Shown: positions 45,050-53,858 of the stretch, piece after piece
How positions within the stretch are numbered: the stretch's first letter is position 1
Layout: the number at the start of each line of letters is the position of its first letter
DNA from: Chitinophaga sp. YR627
GTDB lineage: Bacteria; Bacteroidota; Bacteroidia; Chitinophagales; Chitinophagaceae
Direction of reading: 5' to 3'
Length of the DNA: 64,000 nt
Assembly: GCF_900114995.1 (NCBI RefSeq)
Contig: NZ_FOUX01000004.1
Location: 620,001-684,000 of the forward strand
Notes under the pieces: model-generated
What the model saw: only the letters and a program-made list of their open reading frames with translations
Database searches by the model: none
Told to the model about the DNA's origin: nothing
Made by a program: the position numbers and the translations under genes

Positions 45050-46633
45050 ATGTCAATCTCAAGAAGAGCCTTCTTATCCCAAACCGGGAAAGTTGCGGCT
45101 GCCTATCCGGCTATGCTGGCCTTAGGAATGCTGCCTCCCGCACCCGCCCACGCCTTCGCACTCCGGGGCACGGGGAACGGTAAACGTATTGTTATCCTCG
45201 GCGCAGGCCTCGCCGGACTCACAGCCGCCTACGAACTCACAAAGCTGGGCTATCAGTGTACCCTCCTCGAAGCAAGGAACAGGGCAGGTGGCAGATGCTG
45301 GAGTATCCGGAAAGGGACCGTCCACCAGGAAACAGATATCGCTGCACAAACCGCCCGGTTTGACGAAGGCATGTACTTTAATGCCGGTCCCTCGCGCATT
45401 CCGCATCATCACGAACTGACCATGCACTATTGCCGGGAACTACAGGTACCTATACAGGTCTACAATAACGTGAACGAGGCTACTTACCTCTTCGCCGAAG
45501 GCAAAGGCCCCCTGTCCAATAAAAAGATCAGGGCCCGGGAAATCCATAATGACCTCCGTGGGTATACAATGGAACTCCTGGCCAAGGCAGTCGATCAGCA
45601 AAAGATTGATACCGCCCTTTCCAAAGAAGATACCCGGAAGATATTGGAATACCTCCGGGCAGAAGGCGGACTCGATATCGACAAACTCTACAAGGCATCC
45701 GACAGAAGAGGATTTACCGAACAACCGGGCGCCGGAGACAAACCCGGAAAAATAGATAATCCGCATAAACTGGCGGATATCATTTCCTCCGGACTGGCCG
45801 ATCCGGACTTCTATAACGTGGCAGAATACACGTATGAACTCCAGATGACCATGTTCCAGGCCGTCGGTGGTATGGACAATATATCCAAAGCATTTGAGCA
45901 ACGCCTGGGTAAAATGATCCGGTACAACTGTGAAGTGACGGATATCCTTAATCAGCCGGAAGGTGTAAAAGTCCTCTATAAGGATAAAAAAGGCGAGGGA
46001 GCCATTCAGGCAGACCTCTGTATATGTACGCTGCCACTCCCCGTATTAAGCAATATCAGGCATAATTTCTCTTCTGATGTAAGCAGGGCCATCGACTATG
46101 TACCTTACATGGTCACCGGAAAGATCGGTATGCAATTCAAAAGAAGGTTCTGGGAAGAAGATGAACAGATCTTCGGCGGCATCACCCATACCAATAACGA
46201 ACTCACCCAGATCTTTTATCCCTCCTATGACTACCTCAGTAAAAAGGGCATCTTACTAGGCTATTACAATTTCCATGATAAGGCGAAACGGGTAGGTAAC
46301 CTGACACACGCCGAAAGGGAAAAACTGGCCATGGAGAAAGGTAGCCTGATACATGCCCAGTATCCGAAAGAGTTTGAAACGTCCTTTTCTGTCAGCTGGC
46401 ACAAGACGCCCTATAGTATGGGCGGATGGGGTTTATATACAGACGCCACCCGGCAGACGCATTATAAAAGTCTATTACAACCCGACAAACAGGTATACTT
46501 CGCAGGTGAACATACCACCTACCTCAATGCCTGGATGGCAGGTGCATTCGAATCGGCAAGAAGAACGGTAGCTGATATACACGCACGCGTAACAGATCAA
46601 CGTATTTCCTATCCCACTGCCACCGGCAGCTGA
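45050..46633 (+). CDS. Tat-exported flavin monoamine / L-amino-acid oxidase
   Basis: A 527-residue flavoprotein with a twin-arginine signal (SRRAFLSQTGKVAAAYPAML). The FAD Rossmann motif is VILGAGLAGLTAAYEL (about 48-63), followed by LLEARNRAGGRCWSIR, and the C-terminal FAD motif is YFAGEHTTYLNAWMAGAFESARRTV. Such enzymes oxidise primary amines or L-amino acids to imines, releasing H2O2 and ammonia. Cofactor loading before export fits the Tat route. First gene of a three-gene operon with an aminotransferase (35-base gap) and a Hint-domain protein. Confidence 0.87.
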   Translation: MSISRRAFLSQTGKVAAAYPAMLALGMLPPAPAHAFALRGTGNGKRIVILGAGLAGLTAAYELTKLGYQCTLLEARNRAGGRCWSIRKGTVHQETDIAAQTARFDEGMYFNAGPSRIPHHHELTMHYCRELQVPIQVYNNVNEATYLFAEGKGPLSNKKIRAREIHNDLRGYTMELLAKAVDQQKIDTALSKEDTRKILEYLRAEGGLDIDKLYKASDRRGFTEQPGAGDKPGKIDNPHKLADIISSGLADPDFYNVAEYTYELQMTMFQAVGGMDNISKAFEQRLGKMIRYNCEVTDILNQPEGVKVLYKDKKGEGAIQADLCICTLPLPVLSNIRHNFSSDVSRAIDYVPYMVTGKIGMQFKRRFWEEDEQIFGGITHTNNELTQIFYPSYDYLSKKGILLGYYNFHDKAKRVGNLTHAEREKLAMEKGSLIHAQYPKEFETSFSVSWHKTPYSMGGWGLYTDATRQTHYKSLLQPDKQVYFAGEHTTYLNAWMAGAFESARRTVADIHARVTDQRISYPTATGS

Positions 46634-46668
46634 CGTATAGATATTCTTTACAACCAAAACGAATTGCT

Positions 46669-47841
46669 ATGAGTACCACCAACTCCATGAACAGACGTAA
46701 CTGGCTGAAAACAACGGCGCTGTTTACCGGGGGATTCACCATGCTCCCGCCAGTCCTCAGCCGGCTGCAGGCAGCGCCCGTTGCCGGCAATAGTACTGCT
46801 TATGCCACAGACTTCACCATTTCACCCAAATTGCCGGTCAATCTGAAAGCCCGGCTCTTTGCCAATGAAAACCCATTTGGGCCTTCTCCTGCCGCTAAAA
46901 AGGCCATTATGGAGGCAGTAACGACCAGTTATCAATATCCCATCAGACTGATCCCCGAACTGGAAGCAAAGATCTGCGCCTATGAAGGCATTACGCCTGA
47001 TATGCTCATGATCAGCTCCGGTTCCTCTCCGCTGTTGTTAGGTACCGCTGTAAGTCTGTTAGGAAGCGGTGGCAACATCGTCACTGCCGATCCTACCTAC
47101 GATGATCTGCCAACCCGCTGTGAAAAGGTCAACGCCAAATGGATCAAGGTCCCTTTGACAAAGGACTATACACACGATCTGGATGCCATGGAACAGGCTA
47201 TCACGTCTGACACCAAACTTGTTTACATCTGTAATCCAAACAATCCAACGGGTACTATCGTTGATAAGGACAAACTCAAAGCATTCTGCGAGAGAGTATC
47301 TCAGAAAGCCACCGTATTTGTTGATGAGGCCTATATTGATTATCTGCCGGATGCAGACAGCACCACACTTATCGGCAATGTGAAGAAGGGACAGAACATC
47401 ATCGTGGCGCGTACCTTCTCCAAAGTGTACGGTCTGGCCGGTCTGCGTATCGGATATATCGTCGCACCTCCTGCTATCATTGCCAGGTTACAGCCTAACA
47501 CCTCCTGTAGCTGGGCAGCACTTTCTGCACCCGCTATCAGCGGCGCACTGGCCAGTTACCAGGACAAAACCTATATGCAGGAAGTAGTAGCAAAAACCAA
47601 TGAAAGCAAAAAGTTCCTGTACGAAGCATTGAAAGCAGAAGGTTATTCATATATCCCATCGGCTACCAACTTCGTCATGTTCCCGCTCAAAATGGATGGT
47701 GAACGCTTCCAGGAAGAAATGATGAAACGGAGCGTAGGCCTGCGCAACTGGAAGATGAACAACAATCACTGGTGCAGGATCAGTATCGGCCGGATGGATG
47801 AAATGCAGGCATTCGCAGCTGCATTCAAGGAATTATCTTAA
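46669..47841 (+). CDS. PLP-dependent aminotransferase (histidinol-phosphate-type fold) with Tat-like leader
   Basis: A 390-residue fold-type-I aminotransferase. Substrate/PLP motifs are NPNNPTG (189-195), DEAYIDY (219-225) and the Schiff-base Lys252 in RTFSKVYGLAGLRIGY. The N-terminus, MNRRNWLKTTALFTGGFTMLPPVLS, is a twin-arginine-type signal, which is unusual because histidinol-phosphate aminotransferases are cytoplasmic. It is followed after 12 bases by the Hint-domain gene. Together with the oxidase it points to amine chemistry in the periplasm. Confidence 0.87.
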   Translation: MSTTNSMNRRNWLKTTALFTGGFTMLPPVLSRLQAAPVAGNSTAYATDFTISPKLPVNLKARLFANENPFGPSPAAKKAIMEAVTTSYQYPIRLIPELEAKICAYEGITPDMLMISSGSSPLLLGTAVSLLGSGGNIVTADPTYDDLPTRCEKVNAKWIKVPLTKDYTHDLDAMEQAITSDTKLVYICNPNNPTGTIVDKDKLKAFCERVSQKATVFVDEAYIDYLPDADSTTLIGNVKKGQNIIVARTFSKVYGLAGLRIGYIVAPPAIIARLQPNTSCSWAALSAPAISGALASYQDKTYMQEVVAKTNESKKFLYEALKAEGYSYIPSATNFVMFPLKMDGERFQEEMMKRSVGLRNWKMNNNHWCRISIGRMDEMQAFAAAFKELS

Positions 47842-47853
47842 CAAAATCATTGT

Positions 47854-48837
47854 ATGAAAAAATATCTGCTGACATTACTTTGTTCTTTTCTCGTATTACA
47901 ATTGCTCGCGCAATCCCGTCCTATGACAATGGCGGAATATGTAAAAGCAAAATCATTTACCGTAAAAGATCTCGATAACGACACCTACGTCAAATTCAAC
48001 AATGAATACGTACTGGACCGCTATGAGATGCGTAAGCCCTATCTCATTACCGGCGATGACGGGCAGAAGAAAAGGATTGACCTATACCGTCTCGTCGCGA
48101 AAGACAGCATGCTGGATATTGCTACCGTCATCTTCTATACCAATGAAGCCGGCAAACTATACACCGCTGTCATGCCCTTATTCAACAGTAATCCTGATAT
48201 CTGGAATCAATACTTTGAAGATATTCACGCAACCGACAAAGTGGAGAAAAACTATGTTTTGAAACTCTCTTATGTGCTATCCAAAGAATTCAGTTACCAG
48301 TTGTACAAGTCGATGAATGCCGGTAAAGACGTGAAAGAAGAAGCAGGCACCTATGGCACTGACATCTGCTTCCCTGGCGATCAGCTGGTCAATCTGGCCA
48401 ATGGTGCACAGAAAGCCTTACGTGATATCCGTCCGGGTGATGAGATCATCAGTCCGGATGCAAATACCCATAAAACAAGCACTATCCGGGTAAAAGAACT
48501 GGTACAACATACCGCAGAAAACTATGCCATCACACGCCTGCTGGTAATACATGCCACAGAAAACAATACAGCCGGTATGCATGAAGTCCTGTTATCAAAC
48601 AAGGTACTGCAGGCTACGCCGAATCATCCTGTACTGACGGTAGCTGGTAAAAAGCAAATGGGATCGGTTACTACCGGTGATCAGCTGCTGTGCATGGATG
48701 AACACACCAAAACACTCGTCACATATACTGTTATTAACAAAACAGAATCTGCCGGTGGAAAACAACCGGTGTACAACATCATTGCAGCAGGTGGTGACGC
48801 CTTCATGATGAATAATATCATGGTTTTACAGAAATAA
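47854..48837 (+). CDS. Secreted protein with C-terminal Hint (autoprocessing) domain
   Basis: A 327-residue protein: signal peptide 1-20 (KKYLLTLLCSFLVLQLLAQ), an uncharacterised domain (~25-165) and a Hint module from C172 (DICFPGDQLVNLANGAQKALRDIRPGDEII). The block-B TxxH is TPNHPV (255-260), and the end is YNIIAAGGDAFMMNNIMVLQK. Hint domains cleave themselves after an N-S acyl shift at the first Cys. Nothing follows the Hint module, so there is no C-extein cargo; cleavage would release or transfer the N-terminal domain as in Hedgehog-like proteins. Function unknown; context suggests it is a partner or substrate of the two preceding enzymes. Confidence 0.8.
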   Translation: MKKYLLTLLCSFLVLQLLAQSRPMTMAEYVKAKSFTVKDLDNDTYVKFNNEYVLDRYEMRKPYLITGDDGQKKRIDLYRLVAKDSMLDIATVIFYTNEAGKLYTAVMPLFNSNPDIWNQYFEDIHATDKVEKNYVLKLSYVLSKEFSYQLYKSMNAGKDVKEEAGTYGTDICFPGDQLVNLANGAQKALRDIRPGDEIISPDANTHKTSTIRVKELVQHTAENYAITRLLVIHATENNTAGMHEVLLSNKVLQATPNHPVLTVAGKKQMGSVTTGDQLLCMDEHTKTLVTYTVINKTESAGGKQPVYNIIAAGGDAFMMNNIMVLQK

Positions 48838-48857
48838 ACCAGATAGCGGTAAAGATA

Positions 48858-48895
48858 AAAGGCAGTTCACCTTGCGATGAACTGCCTTTCTTTTT
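48858..48895 (+). terminator. Intrinsic terminator of the oxidase-aminotransferase-Hint operon
   Basis: AAAGGCAGTTCA / TGAACTGCCTTT (12-base-pair perfect stem) followed by CTTTTT. On the minus strand the same hairpin sits just beyond the EF-G stop and could serve both directions. Confidence 0.92.
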
Positions 48896-48896
48896 A

Positions 48897-50975
48897 TCAG
48901 ATCGTTGCCAATACTTTACCGGCAATGTTGTTCGGTACCAGCTGATAATCCTGGAAGGTCACGGAAGCAGCGGCTCTGCCGGATGACAGCGTACGCAGCG
49001 TCGTCACATATCCAAACAGATCAGACAAAGGCGCTTCTGCTTTGATATACTGTGCACTCGCTTTCATTTCCATTCCTTTGATCACACCACGTCGTCTGTT
49101 CAGATCACCGGTGATAACGCCGGTATGTTCTTCAGGCAAGGTCACCTCTACGCTCATAAAAGGCTCCAGTAAACGGGGAGCGGCTTTTTTCGCAGCATGA
49201 CGAAAGCCCAGGATCGCAGCATGTTCAAAGTCCTGTGCGTGAGAGTCCTTCACGTGCACAGATCCATCCAGTAAACGCACTTTCATAGATTGTACCGGAT
49301 AACCAGCCAATGCACCGGTCTTCATCGCTTCTTCAAATCCTTTCTTCACAGAAGGAATGAATTCACGGGGGATCGCACCACCAGTCACTTCATTCACAAA
49401 TTCAAGCCCCGCCTGTCCGTCTTCGCGTGGAGACAATTCAAACACAATCTCTGCGAAACTACCGGAACCGCCATTCTGCTTACTATACACTTCCTTGTGT
49501 TCAATCGCCTGCGTGAACAGTTCCTTGTAGGCGATCTGTGGCTGACCTTTACTGATCTCCACATGATAGTCGGTGGCCAGTTTTTCCAGCACAACTTCCA
49601 GGTGCAGTTCGCCCATACCTTTCAGGATGGTTTGACCGGAAGCGGGATCCACACTGACACTCAACGTAGGATCTTCTTCGACCAGTTTAGACAGGGCCTC
49701 ACTCAACTTACTCACATCTTTCGCCACTTTCGCCTCGATCGCGTAGCCGATCATCGGTTCGGGGAAACTGATCTTTTCGAGCAACACCGGTTGGTCCGGA
49801 TCAGATAAAGTATCACCAGTGCGTACGTCTTTCAATCCTACAACAGCACCAATATCACCAGCAGTGATCGCATCCGCAGTCTCATATTTATCAGACATGA
49901 TACGCATCAGGCGACTGATACGCACATGTTTACCCGTACGACTGTTCCACACGGAGTCACCAGTACGCAAGACACCGGAATACACCCTGACCATCGTCAG
50001 CTTACCGGCATAATCATCAGAAATGATCTTAAATGCCAGGGCAGCAAACGGACTTTCTTCCGCAGCCGTGAGCATCCTGCTTTCTTCTGTCTCTGCATCC
50101 ACCGCATGGATCTGTGGCATATCAACCGGAGCAGGCAGATAACGCACAACAGCATCCAGTAAAGGCTGTACGCCCTTATTACGATAAGCAGCACCAGCCA
50201 GTACAGGTATTACCTGCATCTGTAAGGTGGTCTGACGTAAGGCACGATAGATGTCTTCCGCAGCTACAGTCGCCGGATCATTTGTATAATTACCGAAGAT
50301 CACTTCATCATACAAAGACAACTCTTCCAGCAACGCTATACGGGCCTGCATTGCATCTTCCTGCATATGCGCAGGGATATCTGTGATGGTGTAAGACTTA
50401 CCATCATCACCATTCCAGACGTAAGCCTGCATAGTGATCAGGTCAATCACACCGGAGAAATCATCTTCAGCACCAATAGGTATCTGCACAGGCACGGCAT
50501 TCGCGTGTAACATATCACGGATCTCTTTCACTACGCGACGGAAGTCAGCACCTTGTCTGTCCATCTTATTGATCATAATAATGCGGGGTACATTATAACG
50601 GTTCGCCTGTTGCCATACTGTTTCGGATTGCGGCTGCACACCTGATTTCGCACAGAATACAGCAATAGCGCCATCCAGTACACGCAGGGAACGTTCTACT
50701 TCAGCAGTGAAGTCAACGTGGCCCGGTGTATCAATGATGTTCACCTGGTATTTAGTATTATCTAATTGCCAGTAGGTAGTGATCGCAGCAGAAGAGATAG
50801 TGATACCTCTTTTTTCTTCCTGCGGATCGCTGTCCATCACCGTGTTTCCTTCATCTACGCTACCCAGCTTGTGTGTAAGTCCTGTATAATAAAGCATGCG
50901 TTCAGTAACAGTCGTTTTACCTGCATCGACATGCGCCATGATTCCTATATTTCTGAAGTTATCCAATCGTTTCAT
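48897..50975 (-). CDS. fusA: Elongation factor G (probable second, stand-alone copy)
   Basis: A 692-residue translational GTPase from the ATG at 50975 (MKRLDNFRNIGIMAHVDAGKTT). G motifs are AHVDAGKTT, RGITI, DTPGHVDF and NKMD, and the later domains II-V are complete (e.g. IPREFIPSVKKGFEEAMKTG, DSHAQDFEHAAILGFRHA). It drives tRNA-mRNA translocation or ribosome recycling. No ribosomal-protein or tuf genes are near, so it may be an additional paralogue rather than the str-operon copy. A leader ORF and terminator hairpin precede it, suggesting attenuation control. Confidence 0.9.
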   Translation of the reverse strand: MKRLDNFRNIGIMAHVDAGKTTVTERMLYYTGLTHKLGSVDEGNTVMDSDPQEEKRGITISSAAITTYWQLDNTKYQVNIIDTPGHVDFTAEVERSLRVLDGAIAVFCAKSGVQPQSETVWQQANRYNVPRIIMINKMDRQGADFRRVVKEIRDMLHANAVPVQIPIGAEDDFSGVIDLITMQAYVWNGDDGKSYTITDIPAHMQEDAMQARIALLEELSLYDEVIFGNYTNDPATVAAEDIYRALRQTTLQMQVIPVLAGAAYRNKGVQPLLDAVVRYLPAPVDMPQIHAVDAETEESRMLTAAEESPFAALAFKIISDDYAGKLTMVRVYSGVLRTGDSVWNSRTGKHVRISRLMRIMSDKYETADAITAGDIGAVVGLKDVRTGDTLSDPDQPVLLEKISFPEPMIGYAIEAKVAKDVSKLSEALSKLVEEDPTLSVSVDPASGQTILKGMGELHLEVVLEKLATDYHVEISKGQPQIAYKELFTQAIEHKEVYSKQNGGSGSFAEIVFELSPREDGQAGLEFVNEVTGGAIPREFIPSVKKGFEEAMKTGALAGYPVQSMKVRLLDGSVHVKDSHAQDFEHAAILGFRHAAKKAAPRLLEPFMSVEVTLPEEHTGVITGDLNRRRGVIKGMEMKASAQYIKAEAPLSDLFGYVTTLRTLSSGRAAASVTFQDYQLVPNNIAGKVLATI

Positions 50976-51002
50976 CGTTGTTGATTTTAAAGCCAAATAA
51001 AA

Positions 51003-51031
51003 AAGCCTTCCGTTCTGGTAACGGAAGGCTT
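51003..51031 (-). terminator. Leader terminator (putative attenuator) before the EF-G gene
   Basis: On the minus strand AAGCCTTCCGTT, loop ACCAG, AACGGAAGGCTT and a run of T's, 28 bases before the EF-G ATG. The T-run lies on the EF-G side only, so it would stop transcripts heading into the gene unless disrupted. Confidence 0.75.
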
Positions 51032-51055
51032 CTCGCAATATGCAAAGCACTGACG

Positions 51056-51109
51056 TTACCGGACTAGCGGTTTAAATAAAAGAGTCAATGTTTTGATAAT
51101 AGCTTTCAT
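51056..51109 (-). CDS. 17-residue leader peptide upstream of the EF-G gene
   Basis: ATG at 51109 to TAA at 51056, product MKAIIKTLTLLFKPLVR. It ends 25 bases before the terminator hairpin and 80 bases before the EF-G start. Position, length and the hairpin fit a ribosome-sensing leader. It does not resemble an amino-acid biosynthesis leader. Expression is not shown by sequence alone. Confidence 0.5.
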   Translation of the reverse strand: MKAIIKTLTLLFKPLVR

Positions 51110-51177
51110 ATTGCTTGTTATAAATAATGTTATTAATGAACTGTAAATAGTGGGAGAATGGGGGAGACAAAATAAAA

Positions 51178-51201
51178 AGGCCTCTTCGGATGAAGAGGCC
51201 T
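51178..51201 (-). terminator. Intrinsic terminator of the 42-codon gene
   Basis: Minus-strand AGGCCTCTTC / GAAGAGGCCT with loop ATCC, followed by TTTTATTTT. It lies 24 bases after the small gene's stop. Confidence 0.85.
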
Positions 51202-51225
51202 CTGAAGAATATCCAGACACAATAA

Positions 51226-51354
51226 TTAACCTCTTACATCCGGGCAAGGATTTGCCTCCCCGTTCTTAATAAAGACAATACAGGTACTAGCAATTACTGC
51301 TCTTATTGCAGCACTTGCGTTGAACGCTGATTGATATGTAAGAATGTTTGTCAT
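51226..51354 (-). CDS. Isolated 42-residue peptide gene
   Basis: ATG at 51354 to TAA at 51226. The product starts MTNILTYQSAFNASAAIRAV and ends EANPCPDVRG, with two Cys residues. It has its own -7 box and its own terminator, so it looks like a monocistronic unit. A short internal hydrophobic stretch (AVIASTCIVFI) could be membrane-associated. No family recognised; a small toxin-like or modified peptide is possible but unproven. Confidence 0.5.
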   Translation of the reverse strand: MTNILTYQSAFNASAAIRAVIASTCIVFIKNGEANPCPDVRG

Positions 51355-51382
51355 TGTGATTTATGCTTTTTAAAATCGTGTA

Positions 51383-51390
51383 CAAATGTA
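51383..51390 (-). promoter_or_regulatory. Bacteroidota -7 box of the 42-codon gene
   Basis: Minus-strand TACATTTG (exact TAnnTTTG), 28 bases before the ATG at 51354. It is nested in the inverted repeat GTACA-TT-TGTAC, which may be an operator. Confidence 0.6.
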
Positions 51391-51488
51391 CGAAGAATTT
51401 CGATATAAAAATCAATCAATGCAGGGTATTGCTTTAACACATGGTTAACTTTCACGCTAACTGATTGAATGATATACGCTTGATTTTA

Positions 51489-52352
51489 TTAAAGGGAAAG
51501 ACCGTAACTCGCAGTCCATTTTTCTTTGATCGCAGCTCTGGCTTCGATAAATTCTTTGTCTGTTCCCTGTGCGATTGCATCCAGCGGATAACGCAGCGGA
51601 CGGGTACCTTTTTCCATATTTACCAGTGCCAGTACACCGTCGGCAATTACCTGCGGATCCATGTTAAATTCCGCCATCTTACCGAATAAAGCCGTACCGA
51701 TAGCGCCAAATAATTGCTGTGCCGGTTCACCATATTCAGCTGTAATGTTCTCTTTATCTGCATGCACCCCTGCCTTTCCGCCGTTATTCATCTCTGTCGG
51801 ATACACACCTGGTTGTATAGATACGTTTTCGATACCATACTGTTTTAACTCATGCTGTGCACCTTCAGTGATTGTTTCTACCGCAAACTTGCCCATCAGG
51901 TAAGGCACCATAAAAGGTAATGTAAAGCCGCTGGCGCCGGAGGTGAGGTTAATGATCAATCCGTTCTTTTCTTTACGCATGGATGGTAATACAGCCTGAT
52001 AAGTGCGGATCACACCATATACATTGACTTCTTCCATCTTTTTGATCTGATCGATGGACCAGGATTCCAGTAATCCGAAACCAGATACGGCTGCGTTATT
52101 TACGAGTACATCTATTTTACCATATTTTGCCAGTACAGTAGCCACCGCATTCTTCACAGAAGCATCGTCTGTTACATCCAGTTCGACCACATCTACATTA
52201 GGCACTTCACTCAGTTCTTTTGCTGCTGCAGCGTTCCTGTCTGTAACGCCTCTCATTGCAGCGATAACGGTATGTCCTGCTTTTGCCAGACTAAGGGTCA
52301 TTAATTTACCAAAACCGGTGCTTGTGCCTGTGATCAGTATTATCTTTTTCAT
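51489..52352 (-). CDS. Short-chain dehydrogenase/reductase (SDR)
   Basis: A 287-residue oxidoreductase from the ATG at 52352. The NAD(P)-binding GxxxGxG is LITGTSTGFGKL, with VNNAAVSGFG; the catalytic Ser is in NLTSGASG and YxxxK in PYLMGKFA. Substrate unknown. Its promoter region shares a 13-base motif with the TetR gene upstream region, so it may belong to the efflux regulator's set. Longer in-frame starts overlap the promoter motif. Confidence 0.92.
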   Translation of the reverse strand: MKKIILITGTSTGFGKLMTLSLAKAGHTVIAAMRGVTDRNAAAAKELSEVPNVDVVELDVTDDASVKNAVATVLAKYGKIDVLVNNAAVSGFGLLESWSIDQIKKMEEVNVYGVIRTYQAVLPSMRKEKNGLIINLTSGASGFTLPFMVPYLMGKFAVETITEGAQHELKQYGIENVSIQPGVYPTEMNNGGKAGVHADKENITAEYGEPAQQLFGAIGTALFGKMAEFNMDPQVIADGVLALVNMEKGTRPLRYPLDAIAQGTDKEFIEARAAIKEKWTASYGLSL

Positions 52353-52397
52353 GATTGCAATATTTTTTTGTTGTTGATTTTTTGTTTTGTTTACAAC

Positions 52398-52410
52398 ACA
52401 AAATTGCATC
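52398..52410 (-). promoter_or_regulatory. Motif shared with the TetR upstream region
   Basis: Minus-strand GATGCAATTTTGT, also found at 61456-61468, 20 bases before the TetR gene. TTTTGT and ACAAAA arms with a 7-base spacer are present on this copy. Candidate TetR operator or common promoter element. Confidence 0.45.
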
Positions 52411-52563
52411 ATATCAGGCCTTTGCGCCATTGATTTATATTGGTTAATTTCGTTGATAAATGTCAATGAAACGGTCCCGGTAATCTTCCCATATAACGAT
52501 AGTCAGACTATACTTATCCTCCCTTGATGCTGCCTTTTAATGGTAGCAATAGCGTAAGATGAC

Positions 52564-52583
52564 TATACTATAACTATAGTATA
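52564..52583. promoter_or_regulatory. 20-base palindrome upstream of the SDR gene
   Basis: TATACTATA-AC-TATAGTATA: perfect 9-base arms with a 2-base spacer. A related GACTATACT occurs near 52508. Candidate operator or hairpin between the lyase and SDR genes. Confidence 0.4.
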
Positions 52584-52639
52584 AAGCCTGTTACATGATC
52601 ATACAGGCATACTATCTGACCAGATATAACATCTATCCG

Positions 52640-53794
52640 CTATAACCATATCAATGGATGTCTGACAGGTAAATTTCTCACAACTTCTGCATTTGATGGC
52701 TGGTGATCCAGCTTTTTCCAGGTATCCAGCCAGGCCTGCTGCTGCCAGGTATTTGCACCAAATACCAGAAACGGATGCGCGACCGGCCATTCCTCCCAAT
52801 ACATTACATCGGGCTTTTCAGGCCATTTACGCTTGTCTGCCACATAAGGGTACAGGAACTCGATCCCCTTACGGATCGTCCTGCCATCAGGCAATTTATA
52901 CGTCCAGAGGGGATGATCTGCATCGGAGAGGATCTGGCAGATCGTCACCATGGCATCCAGGTTAAAAAGGGAATAGCCGTAGGGTTTCGTTCTGGCTAAT
53001 TCCAGCGGGAAACTGCCATCCGCAGCCATCTGATTGGGTAAGAGAACTTCCTGGTATCTTTTCCGGCAGAACTGTAATAAAGTAGTATCACCGGTAAAAC
53101 GGGCAAAACTGGCCACCTGCATCACCCAGCAGGTACCATGATTGTTCTTTGCATTCATTTCATCCTTTCCATAGGGATGGCTGGTCAGCCATTGCAGATA
53201 ATCCCCGAACCAGCGCCTGATCCCATCCAGTAAGGTCTTATCAAAAATAGCTGCTTCCTGCATGACCAATACGCCCTGGGCCACTTCCATCAGATGGATC
53301 GTATCGATGATACCAATTCCTCTCCCGGTGAAACGGCCCTTTATAGCCTGTGCGTATAACAGATTAGGATGCATGAGGGTAGCTGTATCTGTAAACCAGG
53401 CTCTCAGGTGTATCTGTGCTGCGGCGACATATCGCTGGTCATTGGTAATACGGTAAGCGGAAGCCAATGCCCCGATAATACGGCTAAAGCGGATCATGGC
53501 CAGCCGGTGGGCAACAAAGTTATCCGGGTTGGTCAAACCGTCCCTTTGCACATAGGGACTATCCGGCTGACCAGCCACCGGCCACCAGTAATCCCCCTCT
53601 GAGTAAAAGTCATGTTTACCACCGGCGCTGCGTATACAGCTTTGTGCCGTTACCGTCTCCGGAGACTGTTGTAAAGCCCAGTCAGCTTCTGCCAGTACCT
53701 GCTTACGTAAGACAGCGGTAATGGATTTATCAGGCGGAGAAGGCATAAATGCACCACAGCAAAGGAGTAGTAGTAATAAGATTGAGTTTTTCAT
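52640..53794 (-). CDS. Secreted alginate-lyase-family protein (alpha/alpha-barrel lyase fold)
   Basis: A 384-residue protein with a signal peptide (SILLLLLLCCGAFM) and an alpha-helical toroid pattern. Recognised motifs are the conserved NNHGTCWVMQ (catalytic His region), SEGDYWWPVAGQPD, ARTKPYGYSLFNLDAMVTIC and VMYWEEWPVAHPFL. Families of this fold include PL5 and PL38-type polyuronate lyases; the exact substrate (alginate, glucuronan or other) cannot be decided. Single gene, divergent from the lipoprotein at 53859. Confidence 0.82.
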   Translation of the reverse strand: MKNSILLLLLLCCGAFMPSPPDKSITAVLRKQVLAEADWALQQSPETVTAQSCIRSAGGKHDFYSEGDYWWPVAGQPDSPYVQRDGLTNPDNFVAHRLAMIRFSRIIGALASAYRITNDQRYVAAAQIHLRAWFTDTATLMHPNLLYAQAIKGRFTGRGIGIIDTIHLMEVAQGVLVMQEAAIFDKTLLDGIRRWFGDYLQWLTSHPYGKDEMNAKNNHGTCWVMQVASFARFTGDTTLLQFCRKRYQEVLLPNQMAADGSFPLELARTKPYGYSLFNLDAMVTICQILSDADHPLWTYKLPDGRTIRKGIEFLYPYVADKRKWPEKPDVMYWEEWPVAHPFLVFGANTWQQQAWLDTWKKLDHQPSNAEVVRNLPVRHPLIWL

Positions 53795-53858
53795 GGGTTA
53801 TCAACGTGAACTGATCACATAATACAAAACTAGCCTGATATTTCCCTAACTTGCCCGG

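Noticed and set aside
49290..49808. 172-codon plus-strand ORF
   Set aside because: Antisense to elongation factor G.
51056..51247. 63-codon minus-strand ORF
   Set aside because: It reads through a strong terminator; only its last 17 codons, from the ATG at 51109, are plausible as a leader.
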